Assembly (NCBI GenBank): GCA_900766585.1
Contig: CAAFVV010000050.1
Location: 43,584-107,583, forward strand
Length of the DNA stretch: 64,000 nt
Source of the DNA: Clostridia bacterium
GTDB lineage: Bacteria; Bacillota; Clostridia; Oscillospirales; Acutalibacteraceae
Direction: 5' to 3'
The translations under genes and the position numbers were made by a program. The notes beneath the pieces were generated by a model, which was not told the DNA's origin, made no database searches, and worked only from the letters and a program-made list of their open reading frames with translations. The number at the start of each line of letters is the position of its first letter. The stretch's first letter is position 1. This document shows, piece by piece, positions 28,428-36,859 of the stretch.

Positions 28428-28859
28428 TCAGTACCGGATCCAGCCCACACTGCCGAGCGCAAGGTCGAGCGCGACAAATACCAAAAGAAAGATCGTCAGT
28501 ACGCAGGCGATGACAAACAGCTGCTGCTTGTCCTTTTTCAGCGACTCGGTAAATGCCGCCGACGCGCTTTTGATATCCTGAATCCGCTTTTCATAGGATT
28601 CCCGCAGCAGGTTTATCACATTCATTTCCGTCTCCCTCGCTTCCGGTTTTCCGCTGACCATGGCATCCAGTGAGCCGCCCATGGCAGACACGATCAGTGT
28701 AATGGTCTCAAGCCGCGGATCGGCGGTCTCGCCGCTGAAAATTTTGCGGATCGTCGAATCCGGCAGCTGCGTGGCGGCGGACAGCTCCGCCCAGGACAAT
28801 CCGGTCTCATCCCGAAGCCGCGTCAGATAGGTTTGCATCGAATCGTTTGCGTTTCCCAT
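28428..28859 (-). CDS. XRE-type HTH protein with C-terminal TM segment
   Basis: The protein has 143 residues. A helix-turn-helix of XRE type occupies ~residues 15-70 (LSWAELSAATQLPDSTIRKI, then FSGETADPRLETITLI). A charged, probably helical linker follows (~85-112), and a single hydrophobic segment (~113-135) lies near the C-terminus. It may therefore be a membrane-tethered DNA-binding protein. It has GAGGAGGG 8 bases before its ATG. A perfect 13-bp inverted repeat spans its own promoter, suggesting autoregulation. It is divergent from a holin-like gene. The signal it senses and any regulon are unknown. Confidence 0.85.
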   Translation of the reverse strand: MGNANDSMQTYLTRLRDETGLSWAELSAATQLPDSTIRKIFSGETADPRLETITLIVSAMGGSLDAMVSGKPEARETEMNVINLLRESYEKRIQDIKSASAAFTESLKKDKQQLFVIACVLTIFLLVFVALDLALGSVGWIRY

Positions 28860-28897
28860 AAAAGAACACCCTCCTCACCGTTGTTTACCAACCCCCT

Positions 28898-28933
28898 GAC
28901 CGAATTTTACCGTTTTATGTAAAATTCGGTCAA
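28898..28933 (-). promoter_or_regulatory. Promoter embedded in a perfect 13-bp palindrome
   Basis: GACCGAATTTTAC (28898-28910) and GTAAAATTCGGTC (28919-28931) form a perfect 13-bp inverted repeat with an 8-bp spacer. On the minus strand the -35 TTGACC (28928-28933) lies in one arm and the -10 TAAAAT (28904-28909) in the other, with 18 bp between. A dimer bound here would cover both promoter elements of the XRE gene. Confidence 0.8.
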
Positions 28934-29031
28934 TTGCCTTTTCGACCGCTTAATGCTATGCTGTAAGCGGACAGAAGGAAGCCCTCCTGTCTGCAAATTG
29001 GACAAAGTGGAAAACATACCCAGCACAATTG

Positions 29032-29059
29032 ATTATACGCTCTTTTTCAAATTTGTCAA
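29032..29059 (-). promoter_or_regulatory. Consensus promoter upstream of the XRE gene
   Basis: On the minus strand TTGACA (29054-29059) and TATAAT (29032-29037) are separated by 16 bp, a perfect sigma-A hexamer pair. Transcription would start about 165 bp upstream of the XRE gene and read through the 13-bp palindrome. The rest of 28860-29193 holds no convincing gene. It contains two copies of TGGACAAA (28999-29006 and 29067-29074) and a short dyad GACGGCA/TGCCGTC (29159-29175) before the holin-like gene. Confidence 0.7.
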
Positions 29060-29193
29060 TATAAACTGGACAAAACGACTGAATTGTTTTCGGTAAGAAA
29101 GGAGGGGAGGAAACAGCAACGGGAAAAACGGACGTGAAACAACCGCACACAGATGCCGACGGCAGACTGCCGTCACGGGGAGGAGGAAGAACT

Positions 29194-29541
29194 ATGCCGA
29201 TCTTTACGCGCTTTTTGGACGAGTATGCCACACTGCTGATCTATTCTTTGCTGACCGCGGCAGCCGGGTTCACGGGGCTGTGGATGAAACGGCTGTGCAT
29301 GGGCTACATACGCAGGAGAGCAAAGCGGAGGATCGTCCGATCCGGTATCCATGCAGTGGGGCAGGTGTATGCGTCGCTCAGCGGGGAGGAAAAGCAGGCG
29401 GAGCTGCTTGCCGCAGTAACGGAAATGCTGGAGAAAAAGGGACTTTTCCTGGCAGAGGTGGAGATCAGAGTACTGATCGAGGAGGAGCTTTCCCGCCAAA
29501 AGGTGGAGGAAGCGGAGAAAAGCGGTAAAAAAGCCGCCTGA
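29194..29541 (+). CDS. Holin_LLH-like small membrane protein
   Basis: The 115-residue protein has one clear hydrophobic helix (~10-30), then a basic patch, then a long charged helical region. The C-terminal stretch EMLEKKGLFLAEVEIRVLIE resembles phage holins of the LLH family, whose C-terminal half carries a similar helical motif. Holins permeabilise the membrane for endolysins, but no endolysin or other phage gene is nearby. It could be a domesticated remnant or a housekeeping relative. The ATG at 29194 follows GGGGAGGAGGAAGA. A terminator lies directly after the stop. Confidence 0.65.
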   Translation: MPIFTRFLDEYATLLIYSLLTAAAGFTGLWMKRLCMGYIRRRAKRRIVRSGIHAVGQVYASLSGEEKQAELLAAVTEMLEKKGLFLAEVEIRVLIEEELSRQKVEEAEKSGKKAA

Positions 29542-29550
29542 TCCGATAGC

Positions 29551-29606
29551 GAAAAACGCCCGTTTTCCCGCGCGGCTTGCCTGCCGCACGGGGAACGGGC
29601 GTTTAT
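29551..29606. terminator. Bidirectional terminator
   Basis: AAAACGCCCGTTTTCCCG with inner GC arms pairs with CGGGGAACGGGCGTTT. It lies between the holin-like gene and the convergent ABC operon. Confidence 0.85.
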
Positions 29607-29625
29607 AAACGGCAAAAGAGAGGCG

Positions 29626-31449
29626 TCACACGGCGGCATCTGTCAGCGTTTCCTGCTGATACTGGCGCGTATACAGGCGGTAGTAGTAGCCGCGGCGCAA
29701 AAGCAGCTCGCGGTGCTGCCCCTGCTCGACGATGCGGCCGTCCTTCACCACGAGGATGACGTCGGCCTGCCGGATGGTGGACAGGCGGTGAGCGATCACA
29801 AAGGAGGTGCGCCCCGCCATCAGGCGGACAATGGCGTCCTGAATCTTTTTTTCCGTCTCGGTGTCCACCGAGGAGGTGGCTTCGTCCAATACGAAGATGG
29901 CGGGGTCGGTCAGGATGGCGCGGGCGAAGGACAGCAGCTGTTTTTCACCGGTGGAGAGCAGGTCGCCGCCCTCGCCGACATCACTGTCCAGCCCCTTTTC
30001 CATGCGCTCCACAACGCCGTCCGCCGACACGCGGCGGAGCGCCTCCCACAGCTCGTCGTCCGTCGCGTCGGGCCTGCCGTAGCGCAGATTGTCCCGCACG
30101 CTGCCGGAAAACAGGTGCGGGGTCTGCAGCACATAGCCGATATGGCTGTGCAGCCAGAGCTGGGAGCGCTCGCGCGCGTCCCGCCCGTCGATGAGAATTT
30201 GTCCCGCTGTCGGCTCAAAAAAGCGGCAGAGCAGGTTAACCAGTGTAGATTTACCCGCGCCGGTCTCGCCGACGATCGCCACATTTGTCCCCTGCGGCAC
30301 CCGCAGGTTGAAATGCTCCAGCACATAGTCGTCGCCGTCGGGATAGCAAAAGGAAACGTCGCGGAATTCTACCTCGCCGTGCAGCGGCTCCCAGTTTTCC
30401 CGTTTCGGTGAGAGGGTGTCGCCGTAGCGCGCGATTACCTCCGGCGTGTCCCGCACGTCGGACGGGGTCTCGACCAGGCGGGTGAAGCGTTCGACATTGA
30501 CCTGTACCGTGATGAGGTCGGAGATAGCACGCACGACCCACTGGATCGGCTCCATCATGTTGATGGCGTAGGTCATGAACACCGACAGCGTGCCGAGCAC
30601 GATCAGACCCGACATGGTGAGACTGCCTCCGCGCCAGAGCACGAGCGCCAGCGCTGTCCAGCCGGAAAAGGAAATCATGGAGCCGAACATCGCCCGGTAG
30701 CGGGCGGCGCGCAGCGAGGTGTGGGTCATATCGCGGCTCGTCTCCTCAAAGTCGCGCGTCATGCGCTCCTCGACCACCAGCGATTTGGTGGTTTTTGCAC
30801 CGGTAATGCCCTCGTTGAACCGCCCGGTGATCTGCGAGTTGATCTCCCGCACCCGCCGGTTGGTGTGTACAAGGCGTTTTTGGAAAAACGCCGCCGCCGC
30901 AAAGGTCAGCGGCATTAAAATCAGCACCAGAAGCGAGAGGCGGGCGTTGATGATCAGCATCATCACAATGGCACCGACCAGATACGTCAGGTTCCAGACC
31001 CCGTCCATCAGGCTCCATGACACCAGCCCGCCGATGCGGGAGGTGTCGCTCATGACGCGGGAGTGGATGTAGCCGACGCTGTTCTGATTATAATAGGAAA
31101 AAGAGAGCGTCTGCAGATGATCAAAGGCGGTGCGCTTCATGTCCCGCCCGACATACATTTCCACCTTGCCTGCCTGAAAGCAGGCGACGGTGTTGGCGAT
31201 GACCTGCAAAAGCAGGGCGGCGGCATAGGCAAGGATGAAAAACGGCAGTCCGTCAAGGGTCTGCCCGGCGACATAGCGGTCGAGCGCGTATTTCTGAAAC
31301 AGCGGCAGAACAATGTCGATCAATCCGGCAAACAGTCCGAGAGTGACCATGCTGGTCATACGCCCGCGATAGGGACGCAGATAGGGCAGCAGCCGTCCCA
31401 TGCCGAACCACGGGAGCGAGACGTATTCTTGTTCCTTTTTAGCCTTCAT
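29626..31449 (-). CDS. ABC exporter half-transporter, catalytically complete partner
   Basis: The 607-residue protein has an exporter-type TMD with six helices (~25-325) and an NBD. Walker A is GETGAGKST (~residue 405), the signature is the variant LLSTGEKQLLSFARAI, and Walker B with catalytic Glu is IFVLDEATSSVD. The D-loop and the switch His (VIAHRLST) are intact. It overlaps the upstream half-transporter by ATGA, so the two form a heterodimer like TM287/TM288 or LmrCD. In that scheme this protein supplies Walker A and B of the competent ATPase site. The substrate is unknown, typically drugs or lipids. The terminator at 29551-29606 closes the operon. Confidence 0.93.
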   Translation of the reverse strand: MKAKKEQEYVSLPWFGMGRLLPYLRPYRGRMTSMVTLGLFAGLIDIVLPLFQKYALDRYVAGQTLDGLPFFILAYAAALLLQVIANTVACFQAGKVEMYVGRDMKRTAFDHLQTLSFSYYNQNSVGYIHSRVMSDTSRIGGLVSWSLMDGVWNLTYLVGAIVMMLIINARLSLLVLILMPLTFAAAAFFQKRLVHTNRRVREINSQITGRFNEGITGAKTTKSLVVEERMTRDFEETSRDMTHTSLRAARYRAMFGSMISFSGWTALALVLWRGGSLTMSGLIVLGTLSVFMTYAINMMEPIQWVVRAISDLITVQVNVERFTRLVETPSDVRDTPEVIARYGDTLSPKRENWEPLHGEVEFRDVSFCYPDGDDYVLEHFNLRVPQGTNVAIVGETGAGKSTLVNLLCRFFEPTAGQILIDGRDARERSQLWLHSHIGYVLQTPHLFSGSVRDNLRYGRPDATDDELWEALRRVSADGVVERMEKGLDSDVGEGGDLLSTGEKQLLSFARAILTDPAIFVLDEATSSVDTETEKKIQDAIVRLMAGRTSFVIAHRLSTIRQADVILVVKDGRIVEQGQHRELLLRRGYYYRLYTRQYQQETLTDAAV

Positions 31450-33278
31450 CGGCTCACCCCCTCTTCCTCTTCTTCGGGCAGCTTTTGCTGGATCTCCCAG
31501 ATCCGGCGGTATATGCCGTCCTTTTTCAGCAGCTCGTCATGCGTACCCTGCTCAGCCAGCCGCCCCTCCTCCAGAACGAGGATCAGATCCGCCTCCATGA
31601 GCGTGGAGATGCGGTGGGAGATCAAAAATACGGTCGCGTCGCCGATGCGGCTTTTCAGTCCCTTGCGGATTTTGGCATCCGTTTCGGCATCGACGGCGGA
31701 GAGCGAGTCGTCAAAGATCAGGATCGGCGCCTCGCGCACCAGCGTGCGCGCCATGGCGGTGCGCTGCTTCTGTCCGCCGGAGAGCGTGACGCCGCGCTCG
31801 CCGACCATGGTATCATAGCCCTCCGTCAGGTCGCTGATGGTATCGTCCATACAGGCGATGGCGGCGGCGCGGCGCAGCTCCTCTTCCTCGGGGTGTTCGC
31901 GGGTGATGCCGATGTTTTCCCGCAGCGTGCGGGAAAACAGAAACGGCTCCTGCAGGACGATGGCGGCGTTTTTCCGCAGCCATGCCTTTTGTATGCGGGC
32001 AATATCCGTGCCGCCGACGGTGATGTGTCCGCCGTCCCTTGAAAGCGGATACAGTCCGGTCAGCAGCAGCATCAGCGTGGATTTGCCCGAGCCGGTCGCA
32101 CCGAGGATTCCCACGGTGGAGCCGCCCGGCACGGTGAAGGAGATGTCGTGCAGGACCGGACGCGCGGGGTCATAGCCGAACGTGACATGGGAAAAGACAA
32201 TGTCGCCGTCCATCGGCGGGGTCACGGCGTCGGGCGGATCGGTCTCGGGCGGCGTGTTCATGATGTAGCGGATGCGCTCAAGCGACACGCCCGCCTTGCT
32301 CATCTCCGAGATCACGCGCCCGAGCTGGCGCACCGGCCAGATCAGCATGGCGTTATAGGACAAAAATGCGATGAACGCACCGGCGGTCAGCGTGCCGCGC
32401 ACACAGGCGACAGAGCCGAGACAGAGAATCACCAGCACCTGAAGTCCTGAGATCAGATCGCCGGTGCCCCAAAACAGCGCCATGAGCCGCATCAGACCGA
32501 CCCAGCAGTCGGCGTATTTGCGGTTTTGCCTGTCAAACCGCTCCTGTTCAAACTGTTCCCGCCCGAATGCGCGTACAACGCGCACGCCGGTCAGGTTTTC
32601 CTGCGCGATCGTGGAGAGAATGCCCTCGTTTTCGTCACATTCGCGGAAATGCCGCCCGATGCGCCCGTGGAAAAAGAGGGAGTAGCCCAGAATGATCGGC
32701 ACGCTGATTGCGGCGACAGACGCCAGTCCTACATGCATGGAGAACATGAAGAACATCGTCATCACCAGCATGATGACGATGCGCACGACCGAATAGAGCT
32801 GATCGGAGATAAAGGTTTTGATCTGCTCGGTGTCGGAGGTGCAGCGCTGGATGATGTCACCGGTCTGGTTCTGCATGTGCCACGAAAATGGCAGCCTCTG
32901 GATGTGTGAAAACAGCCGGTCACGCATATGCTGCATCAGCAGCTCGCCGCCGCGGGCGTTGCAGAGGTTTGTGCCGTAGCGGCAGAGCGCCGACGAAAGT
33001 GCGGCTGCTGCTACGGCGGCGGCGATCCACCACAGATGCTGCCGCAGCGCCTGTACGCCGCCTGCGGTGTCCAGCCAAGCGGCGACGGCGGGCGGCAGAT
33101 TTGCCGCTTCGCTGCCGATGACGCTGTCCACCGTGAACCGCAGGATCTGCGGGATCAGCATTTCCGACAGCGTCAGACCAAGCGCAAGGAGCAGTCCCGC
33201 CGTGAACCAGCGGCCGCAGCCCTGCAAAAAGGACAGAATTAAAGTGCCGCCGGTATACGGCGGCGCAGTTTTTTTCAT
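31446..33278 (-). CDS. ABC exporter half-transporter, degenerate partner
   Basis: The 610-residue protein has an exporter-type TMD (~35-330) and an NBD. Walker A is GATGSGKST, the signature is the canonical LSGGQKQRTAMART, and Walker B is ILIFDDSLSAVD. The catalytic Glu is replaced by Asp, as in the non-hydrolysing site of heterodimeric exporters. The switch His is present (LISHRIS). The ATG at 33278 is used; GGGAGG lies 11 bases upstream. It is first in a two-gene operon with its own sigma-A promoter. No regulator gene adjoins it. Confidence 0.93.
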   Translation of the reverse strand: MKKTAPPYTGGTLILSFLQGCGRWFTAGLLLALGLTLSEMLIPQILRFTVDSVIGSEAANLPPAVAAWLDTAGGVQALRQHLWWIAAAVAAAALSSALCRYGTNLCNARGGELLMQHMRDRLFSHIQRLPFSWHMQNQTGDIIQRCTSDTEQIKTFISDQLYSVVRIVIMLVMTMFFMFSMHVGLASVAAISVPIILGYSLFFHGRIGRHFRECDENEGILSTIAQENLTGVRVVRAFGREQFEQERFDRQNRKYADCWVGLMRLMALFWGTGDLISGLQVLVILCLGSVACVRGTLTAGAFIAFLSYNAMLIWPVRQLGRVISEMSKAGVSLERIRYIMNTPPETDPPDAVTPPMDGDIVFSHVTFGYDPARPVLHDISFTVPGGSTVGILGATGSGKSTLMLLLTGLYPLSRDGGHITVGGTDIARIQKAWLRKNAAIVLQEPFLFSRTLRENIGITREHPEEEELRRAAAIACMDDTISDLTEGYDTMVGERGVTLSGGQKQRTAMARTLVREAPILIFDDSLSAVDAETDAKIRKGLKSRIGDATVFLISHRISTLMEADLILVLEEGRLAEQGTHDELLKKDGIYRRIWEIQQKLPEEEEEGVSR

Positions 33279-33338
33279 AAATGCATTACCCTCCCGGAAT
33301 TTTCCCGTCAACAGTCAAAAAATCAGATCTACCCTGCC

Positions 33339-33367
33339 ATTGTAGCATATCCGGCAGGAAAATGCAA
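33339..33367 (-). promoter_or_regulatory. Promoter of the second ABC operon
   Basis: On the minus strand TTGCAT (33362-33367) and TACAAT (33339-33344) are separated by 17 bp, 61 bp upstream of the first ABC gene. Confidence 0.7.
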
Positions 33368-33494
33368 CCGATCGTCTCGGCGGGCAGCAAAAAATATCAC
33401 ATATCTTTCACGACAAAGTCATAGTTTGTTTATGAATCCGTCACAAATCCCGTGTATACTATAGACAACGATTCGGGGGAGGTGAACCGACATA

Positions 33495-33926
33495 ATGCCC
33501 GATCAGCCCTCTGTCCTCGTCTGTGTCGCGAATCCGTCCTCGTGTCGGCGCGTTGCAGAGGTCGGCATGGCCGTTGCCGAAAAAGAACAGCTTCCGATCA
33601 AAGTCGTCAGTATATTGCCTCCCGGTCCCATCGGCCCGGAGGAATCCCAGACCATTCAGCAGCTGCACAACATCGTCCGCCGCTGCGGCGCGGAGTTGAC
33701 CGTGTTTTTCAATGATTCTCCTGCACTGATGGCAGCGGTATATGCCCGCCAGTGCGACGCCGCGTATCTTGTCTGCGGCATTCCCGGCGGGGACAATTCC
33801 CCGAAAGCGACTCCGTTTGTGGAGACGCTGCATGAGCTGCTCCCGACGGTGGCGTTCACGCTGGTGGACGACGATAACCGTGTGGTGGAGCTGCCGGCGA
33901 CACAAATGGCCGCCGTTGATTCCTGA
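33495..33926 (+). CDS. Universal-stress-protein-like alpha/beta protein
   Basis: The 143-residue protein starts with a hydrophobic strand and a loop (SVLVCVANPSSCRRVAEVG) resembling the Usp domain found in KdpD and UspA-type proteins. It continues with alternating strands and helices: an acidic region after LPPGP, then AYLVCGIPGGD (~residue 90). A glycine-rich nucleotide loop of the classic GxxGxxxxG type is not clear. Its role is uncertain; a nucleotide- or stress-related regulatory function is inferred from fold only. A TATACT box (33455-33460) lies 34 bp upstream without a good -35. A strong terminator follows. Confidence 0.65.
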   Translation: MPDQPSVLVCVANPSSCRRVAEVGMAVAEKEQLPIKVVSILPPGPIGPEESQTIQQLHNIVRRCGAELTVFFNDSPALMAAVYARQCDAAYLVCGIPGGDNSPKATPFVETLHELLPTVAFTLVDDDNRVVELPATQMAAVDS

Positions 33927-33960
33927 TTTCTTCTTTTTCCATTTTTCTCCTCTCTTTTCC

Positions 33961-33999
33961 GAAAACGCCCGACCGTGTCAAAGCGGTCGGGCGTTTTCG
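33961..33999 (+). terminator. Rho-independent terminator
   Basis: GAAAACGCCCGACCG pairs perfectly with CGGTCGGGCGTTTTC around an 8- to 9-base loop, downstream of the Usp-like gene. Confidence 0.85.
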
Positions 34000-34072
34000 G
34001 TTAAGAAAAGGAGTACCAAGCCTTGTCGGCAGGTGGTAACTGCACAGACGGGAAACGCTTCCTGACCGGCGG

Positions 34073-34780
34073 TCAGAAACGAAACGGGCAGCGCTGACGC
34101 CACTCGCTTACCTGACGCGGATCCAGCACCGATTCGGGGTGGAAGGACAAAAAGAGCTTGTCCGGTGTCAGCCGGTCGAAGCGATCGTGGGCTTTCATCG
34201 CCGCATACACCTTGCTCCGGATCTCCTCTGAATGCTTATCGACCGTCAGAATATCGGCAATATTCCGGCAGAGGATCTCATACCGGCTGTCCGTTATCCC
34301 GAACATATCCCGCTTTGTCGTGCCGCAATAGGGGAACAGCAGTTGCTGCACATCGTCGAGGGCATCGCTGTACACGCGCTGGATGGCACGGGCCTCCCAC
34401 TCGTATACCGTGACAAATGGCTCGTCAATGCCGGCAAGGGATATGCCGGCGCAGGCGGTATAGTCCTTGATCAGCCGGTCAGCCAGTGCGTGGAAGTCCT
34501 CTCCATATGCCCTGCCGGATAGAGGCAGGCCGAACAGCCCCGCGCCGGGCAGCGTGCGCAGGGCGCGCACGGTGTCGTCCGCCGCGCGGTCAACATTCAG
34601 CAGCAGACGGAGACAAAATTGCGAGGGGTGGTTTTGCGGAGCCGTGACCGTCCCCTCTGCGCACAAAACGTCCGCGCCGCAAAAAGCCGCGACCCGTTCG
34701 GCAAACGCTGTTTCAACAGGGTCCTTTTCCGGCGTATCTCCGGCGAAAAGCCGGTTCATTCTTTCGTAGATACTTGGCAT
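34073..34780 (-). CDS. Protein of unknown function (235 residues)
   Basis: I do not recognise this protein. It has no signal peptide, membrane segment or metal-binding Cys/His cluster. The sequence is mixed alpha/beta, with a stretch AGLFGLPLSGRAYGEDFHAL around residue 98 and two Trp near the ends. Four Cys are scattered. The start MPSIYERM at 34780 follows AAAGGAGAG; a longer in-frame version would begin in the preceding gene. It is the last gene of a leftward set with a membrane protein and a SurA-N-like protein. A dyad (CTGACCGCCGGTCAG) overlaps its stop but has no T tract. Confidence 0.7.
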   Translation of the reverse strand: MPSIYERMNRLFAGDTPEKDPVETAFAERVAAFCGADVLCAEGTVTAPQNHPSQFCLRLLLNVDRAADDTVRALRTLPGAGLFGLPLSGRAYGEDFHALADRLIKDYTACAGISLAGIDEPFVTVYEWEARAIQRVYSDALDDVQQLLFPYCGTTKRDMFGITDSRYEILCRNIADILTVDKHSEEIRSKVYAAMKAHDRFDRLTPDKLFLSFHPESVLDPRQVSEWRQRCPFRF

Positions 34781-34826
34781 AGTCCTCTCCTTTGGCTGCC
34801 CGAAGCAGCAAGCCGCTTTAGGCGGG

Positions 34827-35525
34827 TCAGCGCTTTTCAAACGCCCAGAATGCGCCGCCCGCGGGCAGAAGCAGGCAGACGGCGGCAAGCCACGGCCCGG
34901 GCGTGATCATGATCAGCCCGCCGCCGCTGCCGGGAATCAGAGAGAGCAGCGCAATGGCGTACAGCACTGCCAGCTTGAGGGCGGCGCGCCTTGCCGTGTC
35001 GCACAGGGCGGCAAAGCTGACGGCGGCAGCCAGCGCCGTCAGCAAAAGCAGCATCCATACGGTCAGCGCGGGACCGTGCGTATACGGCACCCATGAGATC
35101 GTGCCAAGCCGCCACAGCACGGCGGCATTTTGCAGCACGAGATAGCCGCCCGCGGCGAGGAGCTTCGGGAAAAGCCGCTCGCGCAGATGGTCGGTCTGCC
35201 CGTAAAACAGCAGGCGGGAGAGAAACAGCAGCACCGCCGTATACAGCAGATACGCCACGCCGGGCGCCGTGGTGCCGGATAGGATCACGCCTGCGGCGGT
35301 GGCCGCGGTCAGCGCCGCCTGTATGCCGCACAGCACGGCATATTGCCGCCCGAAGCCGGAAAAGCCGCCGCGGCAGCCGAACCCCTGCACCGCGGCGAGC
35401 AGCAGAAAGCCCGCATAGGGGAACAGCGTGTACACGCCGTTTTGCCGCAGGGCGCAAAACAGCAGCAGCGCCGCAGGCGGCAGCAAAAGCGGCACAAGCC
35501 GCAGACAGAGCCGTTTGCCGTTCAT
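34827..35525 (-). CDS. Polytopic membrane protein of unknown function
   Basis: The 232-residue protein is hydrophobic throughout, with about seven predicted membrane helices and short loops. There are no catalytic motifs. It starts with MNGKRLCLRL and ends FWAFEKR, giving positive charge at both cytoplasmic ends. GAGGAGGG precedes the ATG. It lies 27 bp after a secreted SurA-N-like gene and 46 bp before an unknown cytosolic protein, so the three are probably one transcriptional unit. Exosortase, transporter or sensor roles cannot be distinguished. Confidence 0.75.
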   Translation of the reverse strand: MNGKRLCLRLVPLLLPPAALLLFCALRQNGVYTLFPYAGFLLLAAVQGFGCRGGFSGFGRQYAVLCGIQAALTAATAAGVILSGTTAPGVAYLLYTAVLLFLSRLLFYGQTDHLRERLFPKLLAAGGYLVLQNAAVLWRLGTISWVPYTHGPALTVWMLLLLTALAAAVSFAALCDTARRAALKLAVLYAIALLSLIPGSGGGLIMITPGPWLAAVCLLLPAGGAFWAFEKR

Positions 35526-35552
35526 CGTCGGTCCCTCCTCTTTTGCGTCAGA

Positions 35553-36233
35553 TCACTTTTCTGCGGTCGGATACTCGATATCCGCCTGCGCGATGAGCGA
35601 CGAGAGATGAGCCTCCCATGCGCCGTCGGGGTCGTCGCCCTGATAGCCGGTGAGAAATGCCTCCTTGACCTTGCTGCGGAGCATCAGGGCGCGATAAGCG
35701 TTTGCCGATTCGTCGATATATTGCTCCTCGGTTAGATGCCGCGCTTCGCGGTAATCGACCAGCGACTGATAGTAGCCGCGCGCGTCCTTGTTGACTTCAT
35801 CCTCCCGCGATGCCGCGTCTTTCAGCACCTGATACTGCTGCGCGGCGACCTTGCGCGCCTCCTCCTGCGGGACGGTCAGTTTCAGTCGCTCCGCCTCCTG
35901 CTCGATGACGGCGTTGCGGATCAGCTTTTCCAGCACCTCCGCCTGTGTCGGGCGCTTGTTCTGCCATTCCTCCGGAAGAGAGGTGCCGCCGTTCACATCG
36001 ACATAGGCAGTCAGCGCATCATACATCGTCAGCTCGGCATCGACATTCTTCTGCAAAATGGGCTTGCCGTTGACCTTGGCGGCCACGGCGGCAGTCCCCT
36101 GTGCTCCGTCCCCGGACGAAAAATAGCTTTCCACAAAGCGCCGCATCGGCGTATCGGCGACCAGAGCCGTTGCGGTGCCTCCCGCCACCAGGGCAGCGGC
36201 GATGACAGCAATCAGAATCGTGCGTTTTTTCAT
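35553..36233 (-). CDS. SurA-N-like exported protein (possible foldase/chaperone)
   Basis: The 226-residue protein begins MKKRTILIAVIAAALVAGG, a signal anchor or signal peptide. The body contains the helical SurA N-terminal pattern: KVNGKPILQKNVDAELTMYD (~residue 53) followed by long charged helices (QAEVLEKLIRNAVIEQEAER). No rotamase (parvulin) domain follows, so it would be a chaperone-like domain without isomerase activity. No lipobox Cys is present. The start at 36233 lies after GAGGAGGGC. It belongs to the leftward cluster behind the toxin/immunity-like pair; a link to them is not evident. Confidence 0.8.
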   Translation of the reverse strand: MKKRTILIAVIAAALVAGGTATALVADTPMRRFVESYFSSGDGAQGTAAVAAKVNGKPILQKNVDAELTMYDALTAYVDVNGGTSLPEEWQNKRPTQAEVLEKLIRNAVIEQEAERLKLTVPQEEARKVAAQQYQVLKDAASREDEVNKDARGYYQSLVDYREARHLTEEQYIDESANAYRALMLRSKVKEAFLTGYQGDDPDGAWEAHLSSLIAQADIEYPTAEK

Positions 36234-36260
36234 GGGAAAAGCCCTCCTCAAAAAGTAAAT

Positions 36261-36611
36261 TCATTTGGGCGATTCCGATTCGCGGTGCAGGGACTGTACA
36301 AGACGGTCGGTTTGATCAATGAGGGTGAACACATCTCCCAGCTCATGAAATATGTGAGCGACGCATTCTTTAGCGCGCTGAATAAAGGCTTCTGCTTGGT
36401 CTGTCGTCCAAGGCGAAGGGTCTGGAGGATATGCCCAATTCAGCGATGTTTGATATTCTGCACATAAAGCCTTTATCGTGCATTTTGTGCTGTTTGATAG
36501 AGGAAGATCGTCCACATCTATGAGCGATCCGTAGTTTTCTCGATCAGTCGGCTCATCATTCCAAAAGCATGAGTCGTGTGCGCCGTAATCGAATAGGATT
36601 CGTATGCGCAT
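36261..36611 (-). CDS. Small acidic protein, immunity-like
   Basis: The 116-residue protein is acidic, with the start MRIRILFDYGAHDSCFWND and a central DVDDLPLSNSTKC followed by amphipathic helices. The pattern resembles a family of small hypothetical proteins often found behind polymorphic-toxin ends; I cannot name a specific Imm family with certainty. AGGAGG lies 7 bases before its ATG. It starts 17 bp after a short ORF with a toxin-tail look. Base composition is clearly more AT-rich than the flanking genes, a sign of transfer. An immunity function is inference from size, charge and position. Confidence 0.65.
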   Translation of the reverse strand: MRIRILFDYGAHDSCFWNDEPTDRENYGSLIDVDDLPLSNSTKCTIKALCAEYQTSLNWAYPPDPSPWTTDQAEAFIQRAKECVAHIFHELGDVFTLIDQTDRLVQSLHRESESPK

Positions 36612-36628
36612 TTTTTGCCTCCTATTGA

Positions 36629-36859
36629 TTAGAAGAAAACGATTTTATCAATTTTATTGGATATATGATAAGCGTTTACAATATATCCGTTGCTACCGAT
36701 TACGATATTCATATAGTTCTTTCCGTCGAATGTATATACTAAACCATTTGAACCCGCCCCGCCGTTGTAAGTGCCTATAGGATTTTTTGAGGTAACAAAT
36801 TGATAAATCAGAGAAGACAGATCATTTTTTGATGTTATACCGATGAAAGCGACGTTCAA
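36629..36859 (-). pseudogene. Possible toxin C-terminal fragment
   Basis: The frame encodes ~76 residues from a TTG at 36859 preceded by GGAAGGAA; a GTG at 36898 would give 89. The C-terminal half (NGLVYTFDGKNYMNIVIGSN followed by GYIVNAYHIS) resembles the tails of secreted polymorphic toxins of nuclease type, where a beta-rich module ends shortly after such a strand. There is no secretion domain upstream. The minus-strand sequence before it has short, stop-interrupted frames, such as one ending DFDPTAACECAQKEK about 36873-36930. It is either an orphan toxin tip acquired with its immunity gene or the remnant of a longer gene. AT-rich composition supports acquisition. Confidence 0.5.

Noticed and set aside
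28956..29231. Minus-strand 91-codon frame upstream of the XRE gene
   Set aside because: It spans a perfect sigma-A promoter and the start of the holin-like gene; no ribosome binding site at its start.
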